Origin: Caldifarciminota bacterium UBA6260
GTDB taxonomy: Bacteria; Hydrothermota; 32-111
DNA length: 64,000 nucleotides
Assembly: GCA_002441125.1 (NCBI GenBank)
Contig: DJVI01000028.1
Location: 34,978 to 98,977 of the forward strand
Direction: 5' to 3'
The notes beneath the pieces are model-generated. The model did not search any database. It saw only the letters and a program-made list of their open reading frames with translations, and was not told the DNA's origin. This document shows positions 23,388 through 33,265 of this stretch, one piece after another (within the stretch, counting starts at the first letter, position 1; the number at the start of each line of letters is the position of its first letter). The translations under genes and the position numbers were made by a program.

Positions 23388-24567
23388 CGATACCTCTATT
23401 TATTATAGCGAACATTATAAATGTTGTTAAGTATGATGAACCACCATAGGAAAATAAAGGTAAGGGAACACCAACTATCGGGATCAAACCACAAGACATG
23501 CTTATATTCAAAAAGTATTCAACTATAATAAATATTGTGAAAGAGTAAACTACGAGTTTCGTGTATTTTGATTTTATCCTGTTAACATTATATAGGACTC
23601 TAAGCAAAATTATTGAAAGCATCGTAAGTATAAAAAGATAACCTAAAAAACCGAACTCCTCACCAACAGCTGAAAAGATAAAATCTGTGTGTTGTTGTGG
23701 AACAAAATTTAAACCTTTTTGCGTTCCATTCAAAAATCCTTTTCCAAAAATTCCTCCAGAACCTATACCTATTTTCGATTGTAAGAGATTCCATCCATAA
23801 CCATGAATATCCTTTTGTGGAGAAAGGTAAGAAATTATTCTATTCTTCTGATAATCTCTCAAACTGTTCCAAACAACCGGTGCCAATCCTCCAAATATTA
23901 TGTTTGCAAAAAATACTTTGAGAAGTTTAATAAAATCTACTTTTGAAAAATATAGAACAAAAGCTATGAAAAAAAGATAAAAGATCCAAAATATAGGGAA
24001 AAAAGAAAAAATTATCGAAAGGATTGGTGTAAAAAGTATAAACAGATTTATAAATTTTATACCGTAAAGATATAAAATAAGAAAGAGGATTATTATAAAA
24101 AGAATAGATGTTCCAAGATCAGGTTGAAAAAATATAAGGAAGAATGGAATAAGAACAATGATGTATGAGACGAAAAGTGTTAGAAAGCTGTCCTTTTTTT
24201 CCTTTCTTGATAACAAAAATCTTGGCAGTGTCAGAATAAGAGATACTTTTGCGAATTCAGAAGGTTGAATGTATGCTATACCAAAATCAAACCACCTTTC
24301 TACTGGAGCTTTATTTACAACTTTTAAAAAAACAAGTAAAGATATAGAAAAGAAATAAAGAAGGTAAGCACTTATGTAAAAAATTTTTATAGGTATAAAT
24401 TGGATACCAACAAAAAGAATCAATGATATAAAAAACCAAATAAGCTGTTTATAGAATATAGAGATACTATCATTATGGACAACAGAGAACAAAACCAAAA
24501 GTCCAAAAATTGAAAGTGCTAACAGAGGTAAAACTATAAAAGGATCCAACTTTTTTTTAAAATCCAT
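23365..24567 (-). CDS. rodA: Peptidoglycan polymerase RodA (SEDS family)
   Basis: A membrane protein with about ten helices and SEDS motifs: PVERWFDFGIAYIQPSEFAKVSL, FQPDLGTSILF, QSKIGIGSGGIFGKGFLNGTQ, FVPQQHTDFIFSAVGEEFGFLG and GLIPIVGVPLPLFSYGGSS. RodA polymerises glycan strands for side-wall growth, working with PBP2. It sits directly after mrdA with an 11-bp overlap, in the cell-shape cluster, which favours RodA over FtsW. Length 400 is normal for the family. Confidence 0.95.
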   Translation of the reverse strand: MDFKKKLDPFIVLPLLALSIFGLLVLFSVVHNDSISIFYKQLIWFFISLILFVGIQFIPIKIFYISAYLLYFFSISLLVFLKVVNKAPVERWFDFGIAYIQPSEFAKVSLILTLPRFLLSRKEKKDSFLTLFVSYIIVLIPFFLIFFQPDLGTSILFIIILFLILYLYGIKFINLFILFTPILSIIFSFFPIFWIFYLFFIAFVLYFSKVDFIKLLKVFFANIIFGGLAPVVWNSLRDYQKNRIISYLSPQKDIHGYGWNLLQSKIGIGSGGIFGKGFLNGTQKGLNFVPQQHTDFIFSAVGEEFGFLGYLFILTMLSIILLRVLYNVNRIKSKYTKLVVYSFTIFIIVEYFLNISMSCGLIPIVGVPLPLFSYGGSSYLTTFIMFAIINRGIDERDRYW

Positions 24568-26329
24568 TTTTAATCCTTAAATACTTTTCAACTATCATTT
24601 TTGTTATCTTTGCTGGGTCATCACCACCATGTCCACCATTCTCAATTACAACAACAATAACCAACCTGTCATTACCATCTTTATCAGTATAGATTGAACC
24701 AAACCATGCATGAGGTTCACCTGATGAATTTTCTGCTGTTCCGGTTTTACCACTTATATATCCCAAATTTTTATCTATCCTTGCAAGAAGAGCAGTACCA
24801 TTATCAGAATTTACAACATTGTACAAAGAATTTTTTAAAAGTTTTAAATATTTTTTTTCAAACTTTACTTCCCTTTGAATTTTTTTTGTGTATTCGAATA
24901 TTTTTTCACCATTTTTCGTTTTGACTGAATCGACAACATGTGGTCTTATAACTTTTCCATCATTCGCTATTATCAAAAACATTGATGCAACCTGTATTGG
25001 TGTAACAAGAATATCTCCCTGCCCTATTGAAAGATTTGCAATCTGTCCCATCCCCCACATATTTTTCCCATATTTTTTGTTAAGAAATTTTGAATCTGGA
25101 ATTATCCCTCTACTCTCTTCAAATATATCTACTCCCGTTAAATCTCCAAAACCAAGTTCGGTTGCTCCTCTGTAAATAGCATCAACACCAACCTTCATTC
25201 CCAGTTGATAGAAATATATATCACATGAATTTATCAAAGCATCGAAAAGGTTTAGTTCATTGTGAACTTTCCAACATTTAAAAATTCTGTTTGAAATCAT
25301 TATGCTACCATAGCATGGTTGGAAAAATGTATTAGAGTCAGCTTTTTCATCCTGAAGTGCTGTAAGGAATGTGACTATTTTAAAAACTGAACCTGGTGGA
25401 TACAATCCATTCGTAGCCCTATTAAGAAAAGGTGAAAAAATGTTTGTTCTCAAATACTCCCAAACATCATTCCTTATACCTGTTATAAAAATATTCGGGT
25501 CAAAAGATGGCTTAGAATAAAGAGATAATATACCCCCACTCTTGCAATCCAAAACTATCGCTGTTCCACTTTGAAAATCTTTGAAAATAGTATCTATATA
25601 ACTTTGTAACTTGTGATTTATACTTAAAAAAATATCATCCCCATTTATTTTTTTTAAAGAATTTTTTTGTTCAACCTCTCTTACAATATCTCCCGTTACA
25701 TCAACCTCATAATATTTAATTCCATTTCTTCCTTTCAGGAAACTCTCATAACTTTTTTCAACTCCAGTTTTACCAACAAAATCTGAAATACTGTAACCTT
25801 TCATCTTCAACTCATAGAGTTCATTCCCCGTGATCTTTCCAACATAGCCAACAATATGAGAGTATAAATATTCATAAGGGTAATATCTTTTTGGCTGATA
25901 CCTTATATCGAATTCCGGGAAGTGATTTCTATTCTCCTCTATGAATGTTACATCATCAATATTCAAATTGTTTTTAAGACATATCTCCTTTTCATTGTTT
26001 CTTTTTGCATCACCTATCATCTGATTTATGGAGTCAGGATCAACCTCTATAATTTTGGAAATGTTAAGAATATTATCCGCTGTTATATCGAATTTATCAA
26101 GGTTGCAGAACAAAGAAAAATATTTTTTAGATGTAGCTATAACTACAGAATCTGAACTTATTATGTTACCCCTGACAGCTGGAACAATAACCTTTCTATA
26201 ACTGTTACCCTCTGATAAAGTTTTGTAATAACGATTTTCAAAAAATTGTAAATCGATAATAAAGATAACCTGTATGAAAAAAAGTAATACTATAAGAAAT
26301 ATGAAATTTGTGTATCTATCTTGTGACAT
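24557..26329 (-). CDS. mrdA: Penicillin-binding protein 2 (transpeptidase)
   Basis: One N-terminal membrane helix is followed by the PBP dimerisation domain and a transpeptidase domain with SVFK (SxxK, in YPPGSVFKIVTF), SCD in INSCDIYFYQ (SxN position, usual in PBP2) and KTGTAE. It crosslinks peptidoglycan for rod-shape growth with RodA. At 590 residues it is of standard length. It overlaps mreD by 14 bp and rodA by 11 bp, so the whole mre-mrd set is one transcript. Confidence 0.95.
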   Translation of the reverse strand: MSQDRYTNFIFLIVLLFFIQVIFIIDLQFFENRYYKTLSEGNSYRKVIVPAVRGNIISSDSVVIATSKKYFSLFCNLDKFDITADNILNISKIIEVDPDSINQMIGDAKRNNEKEICLKNNLNIDDVTFIEENRNHFPEFDIRYQPKRYYPYEYLYSHIVGYVGKITGNELYELKMKGYSISDFVGKTGVEKSYESFLKGRNGIKYYEVDVTGDIVREVEQKNSLKKINGDDIFLSINHKLQSYIDTIFKDFQSGTAIVLDCKSGGILSLYSKPSFDPNIFITGIRNDVWEYLRTNIFSPFLNRATNGLYPPGSVFKIVTFLTALQDEKADSNTFFQPCYGSIMISNRIFKCWKVHNELNLFDALINSCDIYFYQLGMKVGVDAIYRGATELGFGDLTGVDIFEESRGIIPDSKFLNKKYGKNMWGMGQIANLSIGQGDILVTPIQVASMFLIIANDGKVIRPHVVDSVKTKNGEKIFEYTKKIQREVKFEKKYLKLLKNSLYNVVNSDNGTALLARIDKNLGYISGKTGTAENSSGEPHAWFGSIYTDKDGNDRLVIVVVIENGGHGGDDPAKITKMIVEKYLRIKNGF

Positions 26330-26798
26330 AAAATTTCTTTAACAAATTCCTAAAAGAATGTAAAAGAAAGTATAAAAAAACTGTGTAAAATGGAATAAGA
26401 ATGATGAAAACAAAAACCGTTACTATACTTTTTGATTTTTGAAAATTTATAACAAGTAGAATAATCCTATAAAAAAGATCGGAAATTAAAACCAAAAGAA
26501 CTCTGTTGAAAAATTTTTCTTTATAAAAAAAGTTTCCAAATCTTGAAGTAAAATATGAGATTATAAGAAAAACTGATGAATGGAAACCAAGGTATGTTCC
26601 CAAAATTGCATCACAGAAAAAACCTATAATAAAAGAGAAAAGGTAAGTAAATATTTCATTGAAGTTCAAACAGACAAAGATGAGAAGTATTATTATAAGA
26701 TCCGGTTGTATAACGCCATTTATTGAAAGAAAAGGAGGAACCGTTGAAACAAAATAAATGAAAATAAGAGAAAGAATAGTTAAAAGGAAATATTTCAT
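26316..26798 (-). CDS. mreD: Rod-shape protein MreD
   Basis: A small membrane protein of 160 residues with five or six helices. The pieces PFLSINGVIQPDLIIILLIFV and FIIGFFCDAILGTYLGFHSSVFLI match MreD's conserved PDL and GxxxD-xxxG-xxG helices. MreD bridges MreC and the elongation machinery. Its identity rests on that pattern and on its place between mreC and mrdA, with overlaps of 4 and 14 bp. Confidence 0.92.
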   Translation of the reverse strand: MKYFLLTILSLIFIYFVSTVPPFLSINGVIQPDLIIILLIFVCLNFNEIFTYLFSFIIGFFCDAILGTYLGFHSSVFLIISYFTSRFGNFFYKEKFFNRVLLVLISDLFYRIILLVINFQKSKSIVTVFVFIILIPFYTVFLYFLLHSFRNLLKKFYVTR

Positions 26799-27640
26799 TC
26801 AAAAGTCCTTTTGTAAACAGTATACCAACCAAATTTTGTTATTTCTCTCTTTTGTACCTTTTCGAATCTGTTTCTATAAAACCCTTTATCCATTTTAACA
26901 ATAAAAACATATTTTAAAGATAAAATATTTTCAAAAGGTTTTATAACATAAAAAAAATCACCATCTTCAAGCATTTCAATCTTCATTACTTTTCCAACAG
27001 GAATATTTTCGGGAAAAATTTTACCGAATCCACTTGTAAAAATCGAGTCCCCAATCTTTAATTTAGAGTCATATTGAATATTTTCAACTTTCAAAAGCCC
27101 GGTTCTATAAAAATAACATAATAAAAACTGTTTTTTTTCTCTATCCATTACACCAACTCTGAAATTCGAGTTGTTGAATGTCTCAACAACAGAGCTGTAT
27201 TTATCAGCTGAAACTATTTTTCCTACAATACCTTGCAAAGATAAAACAGGCATCCCTTCTTCAACACCATCAACTTTCCCTTTATCTATAGTTAAAAATT
27301 CACCTGCTACCTTATCCTGTGCTATAACTTCAGAGAATATCAACTCCTCTTTGAACCTCTCTTTCATCATTAAAAGATTCTTCAGATTTTCATTTTCATA
27401 TTCAAGATATTTTAATCTGCTTATCTGCAGGTTCTTTTGAAATATTGTTACCATTTCATCCTTCAATATCTTTCTATCCTGAAAAGTGAATCCGATATAA
27501 TCGACAATGAAATTGAAAGGTTTTAAAGGATAAACAAGGATATTTTTAAAAGAATAGAATGTGAACCTGTTTGAAAGAATCATAAATAGAAATGAGATAA
27601 ACAAAAGGGAAAAGAAAAAAATTTTTGATCTTGATTTCAT
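26795..27640 (-). CDS. mreC: Rod-shape protein MreC
   Basis: One N-terminal membrane helix, a coiled coil around residues 65-95 (LKYLEYENENLKNLLMMKE) and a periplasmic double beta-barrel with VIAQDKVAGEFLTIDKGKVDGVEEGMPV and GIVGKIV..SSVVETFNNSNFRVGV, as in MreC. It links MreB filaments to cell-wall enzymes. The C-terminus (MDKGFYRNRFEKVQKREITKFG) is a short basic tail. It follows mreB by one base. Confidence 0.93.
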   Translation of the reverse strand: MKSRSKIFFFSLLFISFLFMILSNRFTFYSFKNILVYPLKPFNFIVDYIGFTFQDRKILKDEMVTIFQKNLQISRLKYLEYENENLKNLLMMKERFKEELIFSEVIAQDKVAGEFLTIDKGKVDGVEEGMPVLSLQGIVGKIVSADKYSSVVETFNNSNFRVGVMDREKKQFLLCYFYRTGLLKVENIQYDSKLKIGDSIFTSGFGKIFPENIPVGKVMKIEMLEDGDFFYVIKPFENILSLKYVFIVKMDKGFYRNRFEKVQKREITKFGWYTVYKRTFE

Positions 27641-27641
27641 T

Positions 27642-28688
27642 TTATCTTGATGTTTGAATTATGATCTTTTCATAAAAAGAGAGATTCTCAAGGATCTTTC
27701 CACTTCCTCTGACAACACATTCTATAGGATTCTCAGCTATGGTTACCCTAAGTCCAGTCTCTTTTGAAACGAGTTTATCAAAATTTTTTAAAAGAGACCC
27801 ACCACCTGTCATAACTATACCCTGATCTATTATATCCGATGCAAGTTCTGGTGGAGTTTTTTCAAGTGCCTGTTTGATAGCTGAAACAATCATATAAACT
27901 GGCTCTCTTAAAGCTTCCCTTATCTCCTCAGAAGTCAACTTTATAGTTTTGGGAATTCCCTCAACAAGGTCTATTCCTTTTATTTCAAGTTCAAGTTCTT
28001 CATCAAGTTTATATGCAGAACCTATTGTAGTTTTTATCTTTTCAGTTGTTTGCTCCCCTATTAGAAGGTTGTAGTTTTTCTTAACATACTGTATTATAGC
28101 TTCATCCATCTCATCGCCACCAACTCTTATTGAGTTGTTAGTTACTATACCGTTCAAAGCTATAACAGCTATTTCACTTGTTCCACCTCCTATATCTATA
28201 ACCATACTTCCCTTTGGTTTATCAACTGGAAGACCAACTCCAACTGCAGCAGCAACAGGTTCTGAAACAAGGAAAACATCCCTAACTCCAGAGTGCTCAA
28301 CAGAATCTCTTACAGCCCTCATTTCAACAGCTGTTATTCCAGATGGAACGCAAACTATTACCCTTGGTCTTATTATTATCTTCGATTTTTCAACTTTTGT
28401 TATAAAATATCTCAACATCTCTTCTACAACTTCAAAATCAGCTATAACACCATCCTTCATAGGTCTTACCGCTTTAATCTCCTGTGGTGTCTTTCCAAGC
28501 ATCTCTTTTGCCTGAAAACCAACAGCCAAAGGTTTGTTTGTCCTAAGATCTATCGCTACAACTGAAGGTTCGTTCAAAACTATCCCCTCATCCTTCATAT
28601 AAATTAAAGTTGATGCTGTTCCTAAATCTATAGCTATATCATTTGAAATAAATGAATTGAAAAGGGATTTGATATTGAATGGTTTCAT
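27642..28688 (-). CDS. mreB: Cell-shape actin homologue MreB
   Basis: Actin-fold ATPase of 348 residues: phosphate 1 loop AIDLGTASTLIY, MKDGVIADFEVVEEMLRYFI, phosphate 2 MVIDIGGGTSEIAVI, and adenosine motif GIVMTGGGSLLKN. It forms membrane-bound filaments that place new wall synthesis, so the organism is probably rod-shaped. It is the first gene of mreBCD-mrdA-rodA-comF; the upstream gap of 18 bases holds only a ribosome site, so transcription must come from further upstream. Confidence 0.97.
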   Translation of the reverse strand: MKPFNIKSLFNSFISNDIAIDLGTASTLIYMKDEGIVLNEPSVVAIDLRTNKPLAVGFQAKEMLGKTPQEIKAVRPMKDGVIADFEVVEEMLRYFITKVEKSKIIIRPRVIVCVPSGITAVEMRAVRDSVEHSGVRDVFLVSEPVAAAVGVGLPVDKPKGSMVIDIGGGTSEIAVIALNGIVTNNSIRVGGDEMDEAIIQYVKKNYNLLIGEQTTEKIKTTIGSAYKLDEELELEIKGIDLVEGIPKTIKLTSEEIREALREPVYMIVSAIKQALEKTPPELASDIIDQGIVMTGGGSLLKNFDKLVSKETGLRVTIAENPIECVVRGSGKILENLSFYEKIIIQTSR

Positions 28689-28706
28689 TTTTCCTCCAGA
28701 GAGTAA

Positions 28707-29348
28707 TCAGGCGATACTTAAAAGATATATAGAGTTTTCAAGTTCTTCCAAAGAATCATCGAAAAGATCTTTTCTTTTTATCTTGTAATTTGGAATATCT
28801 TCAAGAAATTTAGAAACTGGCTCTATTGGAAAATCAATGAATTCAGTTTTGTAATGCATAGGGAAAACAAAAAGCGGAGAAATATTTTCTATTATCTTTT
28901 TAGCATCATTATGATCTATAGTAAAATATCCACCAACAGGGATCATTATAGCGTAAGGGTCGGAGAGTTTTTTAAAAGTTTCAGGTGAAGGTAGATGTCC
29001 TAAATCACCAAAATGTATTATTTTACCTTTTTCGGTATGAACTATAAATATTAAATTCTCCCCTCTTTTTTTTCCTTTTTCCTGATCATGGAAAGTTTTT
29101 ACACTTTCTATTTTAATTTCACCAAAATCATATATACCCTCTTTGTCTATTATTTTTGGTGAATTCTTAAAATCTCTGAAATTATGGTCAGAGTGGTTAT
29201 GAGAAATTAAAACAATATCTGGATCTTCAAAATTCCCTTTATACCTAAAAGAAGACCCGTATCCATCTTTCTGATACGGGTCAAAAATTATTTTTTTATT
29301 TTCTATATTAAGTTGAAAAGATGCGTGGCCATACCACACAATTTTCAT
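28707..29348 (-). CDS. MBL-fold metal-dependent hydrolase (UPF0173/UlaG-like)
   Basis: A small metallo-beta-lactamase-fold protein with WYGHASFQL, the metal motif SHNHSDHN (HxHxDH), HFGDLGHLPS and FPMHYKTE. This layout fits the UPF0173 family, whose substrates are mostly unknown. The start at ATG 29348 is spaced correctly from AAGGA; an ATG one codon earlier overlaps the rpmA stop. It sits between ribosomal protein and mreB genes, so co-regulation rather than a shared pathway is likely. Confidence 0.88.
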   Translation of the reverse strand: MKIVWYGHASFQLNIENKKIIFDPYQKDGYGSSFRYKGNFEDPDIVLISHNHSDHNFRDFKNSPKIIDKEGIYDFGEIKIESVKTFHDQEKGKKRGENLIFIVHTEKGKIIHFGDLGHLPSPETFKKLSDPYAIMIPVGGYFTIDHNDAKKIIENISPLFVFPMHYKTEFIDFPIEPVSKFLEDIPNYKIKRKDLFDDSLEELENSIYLLSIA

Positions 29349-29605
29349 CATTCCTTCCCTTCAACAAATACCCTTTTTCTAAACTTTCCATACTTATGAA
29401 ATTTAACTACTCCATCTATCAAAGCAAAGAGAGTATTATCAGAACCTATCCCAACATTTGTTCCAGGATGAAAAACTGTTCCCTTTTGTCTCACAAGAAT
29501 GGTTCCAGCTTTAACAAACTCTCCCTCAGATCTTTTTACACCTAAATATTTTGGGTTCGAATCTCTTCCGTTCCTCGATGACCCTACTCCTTTCTTGTGT
29601 GCCAT
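29348..29605 (-). CDS. rpmA: Ribosomal protein bL27
   Basis: The 85-residue product has the bL27 body [22 protein letters not shown]-type strand [14 protein letters not shown] and [18 protein letters not shown]. The N-terminus is [10 protein letters not shown], so it has no cleavable leader as in Firmicutes. It lies in the peptidyl-transferase centre of the 50S subunit. It follows rplU by nine bases, the universal rplU-rpmA pair. Confidence 0.98.
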   Translation of the reverse strand: MAHKKGVGSSRNGRDSNPKYLGVKRSEGEFVKAGTILVRQKGTVFHPGTNVGIGSDNTLFALIDGVVKFHKYGKFRKRVFVEGKE

Positions 29606-29614
29606 AACTCCTCC

Positions 29615-29932
29615 TTAGGGGGTAACTATTTTTTCTATTTTTGCAATAGTATAATTGTCCCTATATCCTTTAATCCTTTTATAGTTTGATCTTCTTCTGA
29701 ATTTCATAACCTCAATCTTTTTTCCTTTTTCTTCTTCAACAAGTTCAAGAACTACCTTTGCACCTTTAACATAAGGTTTACCTATGTTGAACCCTTTATC
29801 ATTAGAAACCAAAAGTACCTTATCGGTTTCAATCTTTTTACCTTTTTCAAAATTATCAACTTTGGTCAATTTTATAGTTTGATTTTCCTCAACCTTGTAT
29901 TGGAAACCGTTGATCTCTACTATAGCAAACAT
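29615..29932 (-). CDS. rplU: Ribosomal protein bL21
   Basis: A 105-residue protein beginning [20 protein letters not shown], with [23 protein letters not shown] and the basic end [18 protein letters not shown], matching bL21, a 23S-rRNA-binding large-subunit protein. ATG 29932 is six bases after GGAGG and overlaps the secG stop by one base (TGATG). An ATG one codon upstream is poorly spaced. Confidence 0.97.
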   Translation of the reverse strand: MFAIVEINGFQYKVEENQTIKLTKVDNFEKGKKIETDKVLLVSNDKGFNIGKPYVKGAKVVLELVEEEKGKKIEVMKFRRRSNYKRIKGYRDNYTIAKIEKIVTP

Positions 29933-30294
29933 CATTTTCCTCCTTCATTTGTGGGTAAATTATTTAATGGTATTGTTGGATTCTGCTGTTGTGTATTTTG
30001 ATCTGGAGTACTTTGTGGAACATTGTTCTGGACAGGTATCCTGTTCTCAATATTTACACTCCTGTTAGATTTACTTGTCATAATTGCCAAAGAAAAACTT
30101 GTTAGCATGAAAACAACTGCAAGTATTGCTGTAGCTTTAGTAAGAAAATTTTCAGTACCAAATCCAGATAAAAGATTTTCCTGTCCTCCACCACCAAACA
30201 TTTCTGACATCCCGCCTTTTGACTGTTGTAAAAGTATCAGTACTACAAGCAGAACTGATACTAAAATATGGATTATTAAAATCAAAGTAAACAA
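29932..30294 (-). CDS. secG: Protein-export membrane subunit SecG
   Basis: Two membrane helices (LILIIHILVSVLLVVLILLQ and ATAILAVVFMLTSFSLAIM) flank the cytoplasmic QQSKGGMSEMFGGGG loop typical of SecG, a helper of the SecYE channel. A Gln/Asn/Pro-rich tail of about 40 residues follows. It lies between tpiA and rplU, a placement often seen after tpiA. Length is 120 residues. Confidence 0.93.
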   Translation of the reverse strand: MFTLILIIHILVSVLLVVLILLQQSKGGMSEMFGGGGQENLLSGFGTENFLTKATAILAVVFMLTSFSLAIMTSKSNRSVNIENRIPVQNNVPQSTPDQNTQQQNPTIPLNNLPTNEGGK

Positions 30295-30306
30295 TTTAAA
30301 AACCTC

Positions 30307-31059
30307 CTAAATTAAACTTTTATCAACTATCTCTATTATCTTTTTAAATTTATCACATTTCAACGATGCACCACCTACTAAAACACCGTCAACATCATCT
30401 TCTCTGAAAAGATCTTTTACATTCTCTTCGTTGACACTTCCACCATACAATATGGAAATATCAAAAGCTATATTCTTCCCAAATAAAGAAGAAAGTTGCT
30501 CTCTTATAAAAGAGTGCATCTCCTGTGCATCATAAGGTGTAGCATTTTTTCCTGTACCTATAGCCCACACAGGTTCATAAGCAATTATAATGTTTTTGAA
30601 ATTATTTTCAATACCCCCAAGAGAGATTTTTAATTGGTTCTCTACAACGAATTTTTGTTTGTTTAAACTCCTTTCTTCCTCTTTTTCTCCAACGCAAAGT
30701 ATCGGTTTAATATTTGTTGAAAGTATCTTTTTGATCTTCAAAGATACCAATTCATCACTTTCTTTAAATATGTTTCTCCTTTCAGAATGACCTAATATAA
30801 CATATTCACATCCAAACTCTTCAAGAAATCTACAAGAGATTTCACCGGTGAAAGCACCTTTATCCTCATAGAAAACATTCTGGGCACCAACTTTTATTTT
30901 ACTATCTTTTAAAATCTCCCGATATCTTTGAAGATGAGTGAAAGGTGGGAAAACTATAACCTCCAAATCATTTTTAACATATTTTGAAAAATCTTTTAAA
31001 GGAAGAATATCATCTATAAGATTCATCTTCCAATTTCCGGCAACATAAACCTTTCTCAT
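30307..31059 (-). CDS. tpiA: Triosephosphate isomerase
   Basis: Glycolytic enzyme interconverting dihydroxyacetone phosphate and glyceraldehyde-3-phosphate. It shows AGNWKMN with the active-site Lys, VILGHSERR with the catalytic His, AYEPVWAIGTGK with the catalytic Glu, and YGGSVNEEN and GGASL phosphate loops. ATG 31059 overlaps the pgk stop by one base (TGATG) behind GGAGG. It is part of gap-pgk-tpiA. Confidence 0.98.
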   Translation of the reverse strand: MRKVYVAGNWKMNLIDDILPLKDFSKYVKNDLEVIVFPPFTHLQRYREILKDSKIKVGAQNVFYEDKGAFTGEISCRFLEEFGCEYVILGHSERRNIFKESDELVSLKIKKILSTNIKPILCVGEKEEERSLNKQKFVVENQLKISLGGIENNFKNIIIAYEPVWAIGTGKNATPYDAQEMHSFIREQLSSLFGKNIAFDISILYGGSVNEENVKDLFREDDVDGVLVGGASLKCDKFKKIIEIVDKSLI

Positions 31060-32246
31060 CAATCCTCCTCTAAAACTTTTATCCCAGGCATTTCAACTCC
31101 ACCTAAAAACTCAAGCATAGCACCTCCACCTGTAGAGATGAATGAGAAAGAAGAGAACAGGTTAAGTTTATCTATAGCCAGCAAACTATCACCTCCACCA
31201 GCAACTGTAAATGCACCTTTTTTTGTTTCCTCAGATATAGATCTCCCTATTTCAAGTGTTCCATTTTCAAAAAGAGGATTTTCAAAATAACCCATGGGGC
31301 CATTCCAGACTATAGTTTTTGCATCTTTCAAAGCTGCCTTAAATATTTCAATCGAGAGTGGGCCTATATCAAGTCCCAAGTCATCATCTTTAAAGGATTC
31401 TCTCTTCTCAATTCTTTTTCCATTACCTTCAAGATTTTTTGCAACAACGAAATCCAAAGGTAAAAGTATGTTAACCATCTTTTCATTAGCCATCTTGAAA
31501 ATCTTTTTGCATTCATCTATCATATCATCCTCAACTAAAGATTTCCCAACAGAAAAACCTTGCGATTTCAAAAAAGTGAAAGATAATGCTCCACCTATTA
31601 TTATTGTTGATGCGTTGTTCATAATGTTATCAATAATTGTCAGTTTGGTTGAAACTTTTGAACCACCGACAACAAAAACATAAGGTTTTGTTGGGTTCTC
31701 ATTCAACTTCGAAAGGTTCTCTATCTCTTTGGAAAGTAGTAGACCTGCGCATTTTTCTTTCATCTTCAAAGGTAGATGGTAAATAGATGCCTCTTTTCTA
31801 TGTGAAACTGCGAAACCATCGTTCACATAAATATCACCAAAAGAGGATAGTTTATTTACATAAATTTCCTCACCCTCTTTCTCCCCTTTGTAAAATCTCA
31901 CATTTTCAAACATAACAAGAGAAGGGTAAGGCAAAGAATCTATCTTCTCTTTAACTCCATCTTTATAAAAATCATCTATGAAAAGAACTTCCATCTTTAA
32001 AAGTTTTTCAAGTTCCTCTTTTACAGGGAGAAGTGAAAACTCTTTATCTAATCCTTTAGGTCTGCCAAGATGTGAGAGAATAATTATTTTCGCTCCATTT
32101 CCAATAAGATATTTCAATGTTGGCAAACTCTCAACGATCCTTTTGTTCTCCAAAACTTTTCCATTTTCAATTGGAACATTGTAATCAACTCTTATTAGTA
32201 CATTTTTCTTTTTGACATCTATTTGATCTATCCTTTTAAATCTCAT
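31059..32246 (-). CDS. pgk: Phosphoglycerate kinase
   Basis: It transfers phosphate from 1,3-bisphosphoglycerate to ADP. Visible motifs are VLIRVDYNVPIENGKV, LSHLGRPKG, NDGFAVSHR, VVGGSKVSTK, WNGPMGYFE and GGGDS near the C-terminus. The two-lobed length (395) is normal. I start at ATG 32246, five bases after GAGG; an in-frame GTG two codons earlier overlaps the gap stop. It is a monofunctional Pgk, without the TpiA fusion seen in some thermophiles. Confidence 0.98.
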   Translation of the reverse strand: MRFKRIDQIDVKKKNVLIRVDYNVPIENGKVLENKRIVESLPTLKYLIGNGAKIIILSHLGRPKGLDKEFSLLPVKEELEKLLKMEVLFIDDFYKDGVKEKIDSLPYPSLVMFENVRFYKGEKEGEEIYVNKLSSFGDIYVNDGFAVSHRKEASIYHLPLKMKEKCAGLLLSKEIENLSKLNENPTKPYVFVVGGSKVSTKLTIIDNIMNNASTIIIGGALSFTFLKSQGFSVGKSLVEDDMIDECKKIFKMANEKMVNILLPLDFVVAKNLEGNGKRIEKRESFKDDDLGLDIGPLSIEIFKAALKDAKTIVWNGPMGYFENPLFENGTLEIGRSISEETKKGAFTVAGGGDSLLAIDKLNLFSSFSFISTGGGAMLEFLGGVEMPGIKVLEED

Positions 32247-32248
32247 AA

Positions 32249-33265
<1,017 letters not shown>

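Noticed and set aside
28135..28515. 126-codon plus-strand frame opposite mreB
   Set aside because: It mirrors the highly conserved mreB sequence, with no promoter or ribosome site.
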